The position numbers and the translations under genes were made by a program. The notes beneath the pieces were generated by a model, which worked only from the letters and a program-made list of their open reading frames with translations, was not told where the DNA came from and did not search any database. Positions 1 to 5,512 of a stretch of 6,742 bases of DNA are shown here, piece after piece. This stretch comes from DATJOQ01 sp050010455 (GTDB taxonomy: Bacteria > Desulfobacterota > Binatia > Binatales > Binataceae): the NCBI GenBank assembly GCA_050010455.1, contig JBEKLA010000223.1:1-6742 (forward strand), given 5' to 3'. Every line of letters begins with the position of its first letter. The first letter of the stretch is position 1.

Positions 1-164
1 GGTTGCTTCGGCTGGCTGGTCTGCGCCGCCGCGCCCGACGTGCTGGCCGTCGCGGTCGAAACCGGAGTCGGACTCGGCGAAGTTTGTTGGGCCCAAGCGA
101 TAGTCGAGATGCCCAGAAGTGCAGACGCAAACAACGAAATGAAAAACACGCTCGCTCGCTTCAT
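1..164 (-). CDS. Exported protein, N-terminal fragment (possible TonB-dependent receptor)
   Basis: Only the first 54 codons are inside the window; the gene runs off the left edge. The ATG at 164-162 is preceded by GGGAG at 175-171 with a 6-nt gap, which fixes the start. The protein opens with a classic Sec signal peptide: basic MKRAS, a hydrophobic core from residue 6 to about 23, and an Ala-Trp-Ala cleavage site at residues 23-25 before Gln-Gln. The mature part begins with a Ser/Thr/Pro/Ala-rich, probably disordered stretch. The upstream leader carries a cobalamin riboswitch and an intrinsic terminator, so the gene is probably repressed when cobalamin is plentiful. In Gram-negative bacteria, exported proteins under such control are most often BtuB-like TonB-dependent outer-membrane receptors. 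That identity is inferred from context only, because no receptor domain is visible in the fragment. Confidence 0.8.
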   Translation of the reverse strand, partial: MKRASVFFISLFASALLGISTIAWAQQTSPSPTPVSTATASTSGAAAQTSQPKQ

Positions 165-170
165 GTAATT

Positions 171-175
171 CTCCC
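171..175 (-). promoter_or_regulatory. Ribosome binding site of the riboswitch-controlled gene
   Basis: On the minus strand this reads GGGAG, 6 nt before the ATG at 164-162. It supports that start. It lies about 50 nt downstream of the terminator U-tract, so the riboswitch more likely acts on transcription than by hiding this site. Confidence 0.7.
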
Positions 176-224
176 GCCTTGAGCGAGTGGGCGTGACAGA
201 CCGTCGAGCGAAGGCCGGGAAACT

Positions 225-256
225 AAAAAACCCGACCCCTCGCTCGAAGGATCGGG
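225..256 (-). terminator. Intrinsic terminator, expression platform of the cobalamin riboswitch
   Basis: Read on the minus strand, CCCGATCCT pairs with GGGGTCGGG (with G-U pairs) around a short CGAGCG-type loop. It is followed at once by six T residues (225-230), the form of a Rho-independent terminator. It lies between the riboswitch aptamer (about 300-485) and the start codon at 164. The likely role is premature termination when cobalamin is bound. The competing antiterminator pairing was not resolved by eye. Confidence 0.85.
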
Positions 257-299
257 CATCAGGCGCGACCTGAAGCCACCCTCCCCGCGGAAGGCATAC

Positions 300-485
300 G
301 GCTTTAGGCATCCGGCCGGTGTCCTGGCTTGGGGTTCAACCTTCGGCCCGCCTTCCCGTATCGATTACGGTGGCACGATGGGCCGTCGTCTCCCCTCACA
401 GTTGCGGGGCAGCGCCGGATTCAAACCGGCTTCCCGATCCCGGATGCGTACGCGCGCAGCGTCGCATCTTTGGCTCCGACGGTCA
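300..485 (-). promoter_or_regulatory. Cobalamin (B12) riboswitch aptamer
   Basis: On the minus strand the conserved blocks of the cobalamin riboswitch family appear in the right order. First comes a GATGCG/CGCATC stem at 443-468. Next is GGGAAgCCGG followed by AATCCGGC, then the hallmark GCTGCCCCGCAACTGT (398-413). A GCCAC segment and CGGGAAGGCGG follow, and then the B12 box AGCCAGGACACCGGCC (314-329; the usual consensus is AGCCAGGAGACCTGCC). Known members bind adenosyl- or related cobalamins and switch off cobalamin transport or synthesis genes. Here the aptamer is followed by a terminator and then the exported-protein gene at 1-164. The outer P1 boundaries are approximate, and the ligand subtype cannot be told by eye. 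Confidence 0.93.
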
Positions 486-501
486 AGCCCGACGCGGAGC
501 G

Positions 502-519
502 GGTAGTGAGATCACTACC
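502..519. repeat. Perfect 8-bp inverted repeat upstream of the riboswitch
   Basis: GGTAGTGA (502-509) and TCACTACC (512-519) are separated by two bases and flanked by copies of GCGGAGCG on both sides. It lies between the stop of the upstream gene (575) and the riboswitch. There is no T-tract on either strand, so it is not a typical intrinsic terminator. It could be an operator near the riboswitch promoter or a 3' end stabiliser of the upstream mRNA. The rest of 486-574 shows no gene and no convincing promoter. Confidence 0.5.
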
Positions 520-574
520 GCGGAGCGACGGCCAGAGCGGGAATCGAAAGCTTTATCGAACGGCGGCGTCGTTT

Positions 575-1306
575 CTATTGGGAGGTTATGGTTCCCAGGT
601 CAAGGGGCACGCCGGTAATCGAGAGGCCGACTGGAGTTGCATTGATCGCAGTGACCTGCTGGTCCGATGACCCGGTTCCAGTGCTGCTTCCTCCGCAGCC
701 GAATATGCTGCCGCTGCAATTGCCGCATCCCACTTCCGTCGCGGCCAGCACCAGCGCTATCGCCAATGCGACCAGGTGTCGGCGCTTGAGCCGCCCGTCC
801 AGCCAAAGCATGCCAACCGCCAAGAGCCCCAGCACTGTCAGGATTGTCCCGGAGGCAGCGTTGTTATGCGGCCAAACAAGCGAGGCGAATGCTATGCCGC
901 CATTATCGGAAGTCGGGGTTGGCGTCGCCGTACTGCTTGCGATCGTGGCGGTTAGGCTAAAGCTGTCCGCTTGTCCCGGCAAAAGGGCTGTTAGGTCGGA
1001 GTAGGTTACCGTTTGGGGGCTGGTCGTTAGCTGTGTGGTCGTGTTATCGGGAGCAATGAGTTGAATCGAACTAAACAGGCTTAGGTTGCTGATCGAAATC
1101 GTGACCGAGGTGATTGTCACGTTGGTGAGCGCTGAGGAACTGTTGGTTATCGTAAATGAGCCCGCGCTTACGTTCGAACCGGGACTGGTGGGCGTGGTAC
1201 CGGGCGATGTAAGGGCTACCGTGAGCTGAGCCCGGGCAACCCCAGCGAAGAGCATGATCGCTAATCCAACGATTAGGGCAGAAGCAGTTTTGGCTCTGTT
1301 ATTCAC
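575..1306 (-). CDS. Secreted or membrane-anchored Ser/Thr-rich protein of unknown function
   Basis: I do not recognise a named family. From the GTG at 1306-1304 the product is 243 residues. A signal peptide covers residues 1-26 (basic start, hydrophobic core 8-23, Ala-Arg-Ala cleavage before Gln27). Residues 27-150 are Ser/Thr/Val-rich with alternating hydrophobics, like an extracellular beta-sandwich. A hydrophobic segment (154-169), a basic turn GRLKRR (171-176) and a second hydrophobic segment (177-190) follow, then a Gly/Cys cluster (Cys194, 197, 204) and a short hydrophilic tail. Paired hydrophobic segments before a Gly/Cys-rich stretch occur near the C-termini of some acidobacterial-type surface proteins; this likeness is from memory. 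I prefer the second GTG: AGGGAG stands 7 nt before it, while for the GTG at 1315-1313 the same SD touches the start codon. It has its own upstream region and is probably monocistronic. Confidence 0.75.
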   Translation of the reverse strand: MNNRAKTASALIVGLAIMLFAGVARAQLTVALTSPGTTPTSPGSNVSAGSFTITNSSSALTNVTITSVTISISNLSLFSSIQLIAPDNTTTQLTTSPQTVTYSDLTALLPGQADSFSLTATIASSTATPTPTSDNGGIAFASLVWPHNNAASGTILTVLGLLAVGMLWLDGRLKRRHLVALAIALVLAATEVGCGNCSGSIFGCGGSSTGTGSSDQQVTAINATPVGLSITGVPLDLGTITSQ

Positions 1307-1380
1307 CCCGTTCACTCCCTTGTCAGCCTATGACCATAAAGTAGCGGGTCAGCAAGCTAGCTGTGCGCTAGAGCAGACGT

Positions 1381-1409
1381 ATTCGACAGGGTTTAGGTTA
1401 CATTGGCAA
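1381..1409 (-). promoter_or_regulatory. Candidate sigma70-type promoter for the secreted protein
   Basis: On the minus strand TTGCCA (1409-1404, five of six to TTGACA) is followed after exactly 17 bases by TCGAAT (1386-1381, four of six to TATAAT). This would give a leader of about 70 nt before the GTG at 1306. In GC-rich DNA such matches arise by chance, so the call is tentative. Confidence 0.3.
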
Positions 1410-1474
1410 GGGCGGTGATGGAAAGGCAGCCGGGTGGCGACATGTCCCTTCAAGACCGCCACTGCACTCGGCGA

Positions 1475-1499
1475 CGGGGAATCGCTATGCGATTCCCCG
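1475..1499. repeat. 11-bp perfect stem-loop between tpx and the downstream gene
   Basis: CGGGGAATCGC and GCGATTCCCCG flank a TAT loop. It begins 24 nt beyond the tpx stop codon, where a transcription end would be expected. It has no adjacent T-tract on the minus strand, so it may act as a 3' mRNA-stabilising hairpin or a weak or Rho-assisted terminator. Confidence 0.5.
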
Positions 1500-1522
1500 C
1501 TTCAGCATGAATGCTTTATGCC

Positions 1523-2047
1523 TCAGGCCGCTGCTGCCTTCCTGGCAGCCTCCAGCGCGGCTTCGTAGTTCGGTTCGCTGGCGACTTCCTTCACGTATTC
1601 GACGTGGGTCACCTTATTGTTCTTGTCGACCACGAAAACCGCCCGCGTCAGCAGATATAGCTCTTTGATCAGCACCCCGTACTTCTGGCCGAATTCCGCA
1701 CCGCGATAGTCGCTCAGAGCGGTGACCTTGTCGACGCCCGCCGCACCGCACCATCGCGCCTGCGCGAACGGCAGATCCATCGATAGCGTCACTATCTGCA
1801 CGTCGCCGGGAAGCTTGGAGGCTTCCACGTTGAAGCGGCGCGTCTCGGTATCACACACCGGCGTATCGAGCGACGGGATCGCGCTCAGAATCGTTACCTT
1901 GCCTTTGAAGGAATCAGAGCTAACCTGGGCCAAGCCCTTGCCGACAACCGTGAAGGCGGGCGCTTGCTGACCGACCTTGATTTCCGGACCGACCAGCGTC
2001 ATCGGATTCCCGCGCATCGTCACCGCACCCTTGCGTTCTTCAGCCAT
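1523..2047 (-). CDS. tpx: Thiol peroxidase Tpx (atypical 2-Cys peroxiredoxin)
   Basis: The 174-residue protein reduces hydrogen peroxide and alkyl hydroperoxides, in most bacteria using thioredoxin as electron donor. The family signature PSLDTPVCDTETRRFN is present, with peroxidatic Cys65 and the TxxC threonine Thr62. Resolving Cys100 lies in RWCGAAG, and the conserved active-site Arg is Arg135. The Cys spacing of 35 residues matches E. coli Tpx (Cys61 and Cys95, 168 residues); the N-terminus is a few residues longer. The ATG at 2047-2045 has AAGGAG 8 nt upstream, which favours it over internal Met11 or Met16. There is no signal peptide, although E. coli Tpx was first described as periplasmic; this one looks cytoplasmic. 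It is divergent from the LOG-family gene and followed by an 11-bp stem-loop. All catalytic residues are intact. Confidence 0.97.
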   Translation of the reverse strand: MAEERKGAVTMRGNPMTLVGPEIKVGQQAPAFTVVGKGLAQVSSDSFKGKVTILSAIPSLDTPVCDTETRRFNVEASKLPGDVQIVTLSMDLPFAQARWCGAAGVDKVTALSDYRGAEFGQKYGVLIKELYLLTRAVFVVDKNNKVTHVEYVKEVASEPNYEAALEAARKAAAA

Positions 2048-2091
2048 GTGAATATCTCCTTAAGGAACATTGATTTAGGGGAACTACCGAA

Positions 2092-2109
2092 GCCGCCTTC
2101 GAAGGCGGC
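2092..2109. repeat. Perfect 18-bp palindrome in the divergent tpx/LOG intergenic region
   Basis: GCCGCCTTC is directly followed by its reverse complement GAAGGCGGC. It lies 45 bp from the tpx start and 50 bp from the LOG-family start, where promoters for the two divergent genes should be. It could be a regulator binding site for one or both genes or an RNA hairpin in a leader. No clear -35/-10 pair could be assigned to either gene, though TTTAAT at 2115-2120 is a possible plus-strand -10. Confidence 0.5.
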
Positions 2110-2158
2110 AACCGTTTAATTCAACTATTGGAACTTGCGGTCGGTGTCAAAGCAGTCG

Positions 2159-2839
2159 ATGGCGAACAATAGCAGCAAGCGAGGCGCTAGTGAAATCGGT
2201 AAGGCCTCCGGACGCAGCCGAAATCGGGCGGCGATTGCCGGCAGTCGCGGCTCGGCCGACGATACGGCGGGTAAGCTCATCGGGAACGACCGCCCTTTGA
2301 TCAGCGTGTTCGGCAGTTCGCGCGCGCGCGAAGGCGACGAGCTGTACACCGAGGCCCTATGGATGGGGAGACTGCTCGGCAAGAGCGGCTTCGACGTCGT
2401 AACAGGAGGCTACGCCGGGGTGATGGAGGCGGTGAGCCGGGGCGCCCACGAGACCGGTGCCCACGTTAAGGGCATTACCCTGAAGTCTTTCGGGGAAACT
2501 GTGAATCCCTACGTGCTCGACGAAATCACCGTGCCAGATTTCCATGCACGCCTGCGGCGGCTGGTCGATCTTGTGGACGGTTATGTCGTGATGCGGGGCG
2601 GGATGGGTACGCTGGCCGAGCTGACGTTCACTTGGCAGAAGCTTTGGCTCAAGATGCTGCCGGCGCGACCGTGCATCCTGGTGGGCCGCCGCTGGCAGAG
2701 GGTGCTTGATAGCTGGCTCAGGAACCTCACCGTGGAAACCAGTGACTACAAATGCCTGACCGTCGCGGAAACACCCGAACGGGCCTGCGCAATCCTTAAC
2801 GCCCACTTCGGCCGCGAAAACGCCTCCGCCATCAAGTGA
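2159..2839 (+). CDS. LOG-family Rossmann-fold protein (putative nucleotide phosphoribohydrolase)
   Basis: The 226-residue product belongs to the LOG/'lysine decarboxylase-like' superfamily. Characterised members remove ribose 5'-phosphate from cytokinin or purine nucleotides; relatives (SLOG domains) sense nucleotides. Residues 1-44 are a Ser/Arg/Ala/Gly-rich, probably disordered tail. The Rossmann core starts at RPLISVFGSSR (45-55), with the phosphate-binding GGYAGVMEAVSRGA (83-96) and the catalytic loop GGMGTLAE (147-154) with Glu154. Two changes are visible: the usual PGGxGTxxE has Arg146 instead of Pro, and the usual Arg-Lys pair is Arg131-Leu132. Activity is therefore likely but its specificity is open. 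The ATG at 2159 was chosen as the first ATG. A TTG at 2135 and a GTG at 2144 are in frame upstream; none has a clear Shine-Dalgarno. It is followed after 172 bp by the ATPase gene on the same strand. Confidence 0.85.
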   Translation: MANNSSKRGASEIGKASGRSRNRAAIAGSRGSADDTAGKLIGNDRPLISVFGSSRAREGDELYTEALWMGRLLGKSGFDVVTGGYAGVMEAVSRGAHETGAHVKGITLKSFGETVNPYVLDEITVPDFHARLRRLVDLVDGYVVMRGGMGTLAELTFTWQKLWLKMLPARPCILVGRRWQRVLDSWLRNLTVETSDYKCLTVAETPERACAILNAHFGRENASAIK

Positions 2840-2887
2840 TGCCCCCATTTTGCCCAAGCTAAGGCCGGAGACGGTCGGGTTTCGGTT

Positions 2888-2932
2888 CCCCCGGCGTAGA
2901 TTTTGACCAAAGCGGCGATGCTTCGCCGGGGG
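2888..2932 (+). repeat. Overlapping alternative hairpins in the LOG-ATPase intergenic leader
   Basis: CCCCCGGCG (2888-2896) is complementary to CGCCGGGGG (2924-2932). The second arm also pairs locally, CGGCGA (2913-2918) with TCGCCG (2923-2928) around a TGCT loop, so the two stems exclude each other. No T-tract follows. The structure may be a leader element of the ATPase mRNA or a 3' hairpin of the LOG mRNA. The rest of 2840-3011 has no gene and no clear promoter or SD; GAAGGGAAG at 2978-2986 is too far (about 25 nt) from the GTG at 3012 to be a standard SD. Confidence 0.4.
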
Positions 2933-3011
2933 TAGCTTCATTTAGGACGCCACGGTACGATTAGCCTACATTTCGTAGAAGGGAAGCGGCGAGTCGGACG
3001 ATAGTGGCCAA

Positions 3012-5465
3012 GTGAATCTCTCACCCCTGAGTCAGATTTTGACGATCAAGAACGAGGCCGAGACTCGGCTCTCGTATGCGATTGCGCTGCGTCAACCCCA
3101 GCAGACGCTCGCCTCGTTCGCGTTAACCAAGGCGGCCGAAGGGTCACTCGCGCGACTGTCTTCCGCACTCAGCCGTGGCCGTCCCGCGGCATTTTGGTTG
3201 TGCGGACCTCGCGGAGTGGGAAAGACGCATTTTCTCGCCTGTCTAACGACGCTACTGGCGAGCGGGTCGGCCGGCGTCCCGGAAGTCAGCAAAGGCGGCG
3301 CGCGAAAATTTCCTGCCCTCTACGTCGCGATCGAGGTCGGCGACAGCGCGAGATTGCTCCAGGCAATCTCCGAAGCACTATGGGATAAGCTCGATATCCC
3401 GAGGCATCTCACGTCGCTGTGGAGGCGGCTGGGAGGCGAAGTAAGCTTGCGTGCGACGCTCGAAGAGGTCGGCCGCATGGGTTTCAGCTCGACCATGATC
3501 ATGGTCGACCTCGTCAGCGAGCACGACCTCGACGCCCAGCGATGGCGTTTGCTGAATGATATTGCTACAGGCTCGCGCGCCTTCAAATCGCCGGCCTTCT
3601 TCATAATCGCCGCCCGCGGCGAGCCGCTCGACCCGGCGGCAAAACTGACGGTCGCGCCGAGTTGCGCAAGAGAGATCGTCGCCAAGACTCTCAGCGGCTT
3701 CCGCGGCTTCGCTCCCAGCAGCGAGTCTTCGCTCCAGCGCTATTACGATCTTTATGCCTCGGCCAATTCCACCGGGCTGAATTTCCAGGAGTTCCGCCAG
3801 ATCTTCCCGTTTCACGAGCGCACTATCGAGGTGCTTGAAACGCTAACCCGTGATTGCCAGCGCGACGGCGTACTGGCTGAAATCGTCAAGGAAACCCTGT
3901 GCGCCAATGGCTCGGAGCCACCGCTGCTGCGGGCGAGCCGCCTGGTGATGCCGGCGGACCTGCTGCGTTCGTCGTCGGCCAGACTCCGTATCCGGGCTGC
4001 GTGCGTTGATCAGAGCTTCGAGAATTACGAGCTGGCACCGACGCGCATCGGCGCGATGGGGTTGGATCCGGCCCGTAGTCGTCTGGCGAACGACCTGGTA
4101 AAGACGCTTTTCCTTGCCAGCTTCGCGACGGAAACCCGCCGCCGCAGCCTGATGCCTTTCGAGCTGGCGCAGCTTGCGGCTCTCAATCATCGGACGGCGA
4201 TGGATGCCGACTCCGTGAGCGAACTGCTCGCATCAATGGCGGCTGCTCTCGACGGTATCATCGTGGTGGCAAACGATGGACGGGCGCGCTACCAACATGC
4301 GCAACGGCCCGACTCCGGCACCCGCCGATGGAACGATGGATTGGCGCTGTTACGTCTGGTCGAGCCCGGGTTAACGAAAGTCGATGATTCGGCCGCGCTT
4401 GAAGACCAAGCCAATAGATTTCGCGCGGCCCTTTACAACCGCAGGCTTCAGCTGAGCGGGCTGCTTGCTCAACTGCGCCAGCTTGCGGGTGTGCTTGGCG
4501 GCTCTCCGCGAGCGCTTGCCGCCCTGAACTCCTTTGGAGACCTGCTCGCCGCTGGCGATCATGAAGCCTTCTTGGAGCGTGCCGCCATGCTGGCGGGCGC
4601 GAAGAGTCCGCAGGCGTTGGCCGATGAGGTCGCGCGCTTCCAGCGGCTCGCCGAACGAGCGCCGTGGTTAGTTGAAATCAAGCGATACCTCGGCGCGGTC
4701 CCTACCGGTTCCGACCCGGTGGGGCAGATTCAAATGATTCGGTCGCAATTGCTGGCGGGACTCGATTTCCGGCTCCTAATCGCGCGGCCGGAATCCGCCG
4801 ATTCAATCGCCGAGCACTTCAAGCAATTCAAGGCGAGGTACCGCGAGCTCTATCTCGCCGCGCATAGCAGACATCGCGCTGAAAGCGAGCAATTCCTCGA
4901 CAAGCTCAGGCTTCAGCAGTTTCGATTTCAGGCGTTCGCTCGCTTGAACCGGATTCGCGAACTCGGCAGCCCGATCGGCACCGAACTCGAGCGCGATTTG
5001 GCGATGCTCATGCACAATCTGGTGCCCTGTCCGGAATCGGCCGATCCCGACCTCACGTTGTTGCCGCGATGCCCGACATGCGAGTTCAGTTTCGACAACA
5101 GCCCGCCGCTCGCTGAAATCGATGAGTTCGAACAGCGCCTGACGGCAGCTTTGAAAGCAAAGTTGCAGGCCTTGTCGGATCCGAACCTGATTCGCGTCCT
5201 GACCGAATCAGATTCGCGTCAACGGCTGGGCGGACTACTACATCTCCTGCGCCAAAACGCCACGGACGAGGCGATCGCTGCTCTCGACGAAGATACCGCA
5301 GGCTACTTGGCGAGCCTGCTTATCAAAACCAGGCAGACCGCAGCCGTCACGCGCAATGAGCGCCAGGCGTTTCCTAATTTGCCTGCGGTCCGCGAAGACA
5401 ATTTCCGTGCCCTCGTGCCAGTCCTTACTGCAAAGCGCCACGAGGATCTGTTCAAGACCAGGTAG
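3012..5465 (+). CDS. Large P-loop ATPase resembling BREX BrxC/PglY (DUF6079-like)
   Basis: The 817-residue product is intact. Walker A is GPRGVGKTH (65-73), preceded by the hydrophobic strand AAFWLC. The Walker B strand is MIMVD (162-166), followed by Glu170. A sensor-like strand FFIIAAR lies at 196-202. A conserved-looking IFPFHERTIEVLETL (264-278) matches the 'FPvHP…' block I know from BrxC/PglY-type proteins. Residues beyond about 290 are mostly helical and charged, ending in a Cys cluster (Cys673, CPTC at 687-690) and a final helical segment. BrxC and PglY are about 1,200-residue ATPases of BREX phage defence, so this one is shorter. No pglX methylase, pglZ or brxL is visible nearby. There is no N-terminal signal or membrane segment, so it should be cytoplasmic. 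GTG 3012 is the only start after the in-frame TAG at 2976. The family call is from pattern memory; the ATPase call is firm. Confidence 0.6.
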   Translation: MNLSPLSQILTIKNEAETRLSYAIALRQPQQTLASFALTKAAEGSLARLSSALSRGRPAAFWLCGPRGVGKTHFLACLTTLLASGSAGVPEVSKGGARKFPALYVAIEVGDSARLLQAISEALWDKLDIPRHLTSLWRRLGGEVSLRATLEEVGRMGFSSTMIMVDLVSEHDLDAQRWRLLNDIATGSRAFKSPAFFIIAARGEPLDPAAKLTVAPSCAREIVAKTLSGFRGFAPSSESSLQRYYDLYASANSTGLNFQEFRQIFPFHERTIEVLETLTRDCQRDGVLAEIVKETLCANGSEPPLLRASRLVMPADLLRSSSARLRIRAACVDQSFENYELAPTRIGAMGLDPARSRLANDLVKTLFLASFATETRRRSLMPFELAQLAALNHRTAMDADSVSELLASMAAALDGIIVVANDGRARYQHAQRPDSGTRRWNDGLALLRLVEPGLTKVDDSAALEDQANRFRAALYNRRLQLSGLLAQLRQLAGVLGGSPRALAALNSFGDLLAAGDHEAFLERAAMLAGAKSPQALADEVARFQRLAERAPWLVEIKRYLGAVPTGSDPVGQIQMIRSQLLAGLDFRLLIARPESADSIAEHFKQFKARYRELYLAAHSRHRAESEQFLDKLRLQQFRFQAFARLNRIRELGSPIGTELERDLAMLMHNLVPCPESADPDLTLLPRCPTCEFSFDNSPPLAEIDEFEQRLTAALKAKLQALSDPNLIRVLTESDSRQRLGGLLHLLRQNATDEAIAALDEDTAGYLASLLIKTRQTAAVTRNERQAFPNLPAVREDNFRALVPVLTAKRHEDLFKTR

Positions 5466-5512
5466 TGGATCGCTAGCGTTGCGCGACCCTTATCAGAAGA
5501 CCGCGCGCCCGA

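Noticed and set aside
319..670. Plus-strand open frames of about 100 codons
   Set aside because: They overlap the cobalamin riboswitch and the end of the secreted-protein gene and resemble no protein; they are read on the wrong strand of an RNA element.
588..1004. Plus-strand open frame of 138 codons
   Set aside because: It is antisense to the secreted-protein gene, which has a signal peptide, SD and coherent architecture.
1475..1499. Calling the 11-bp hairpin a Rho-independent terminator
   Set aside because: There is no T-tract on either side, so it is listed as a stem-loop only.
2135..2158. TTG at 2135 as the LOG-family start
   Set aside because: There is no SD before it, and it would only lengthen a disordered tail. 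The first ATG at 2159 is simpler, though not proven.
2357..2941. Minus-strand open frame of 194 codons
   Set aside because: It is antisense to the LOG-family gene, whose conserved motifs are clear on the plus strand.
3378..4190. Several minus-strand open frames inside the ATPase gene
   Set aside because: They are shadows of a continuous 817-codon gene with Walker motifs and have no SD or recognisable domains.
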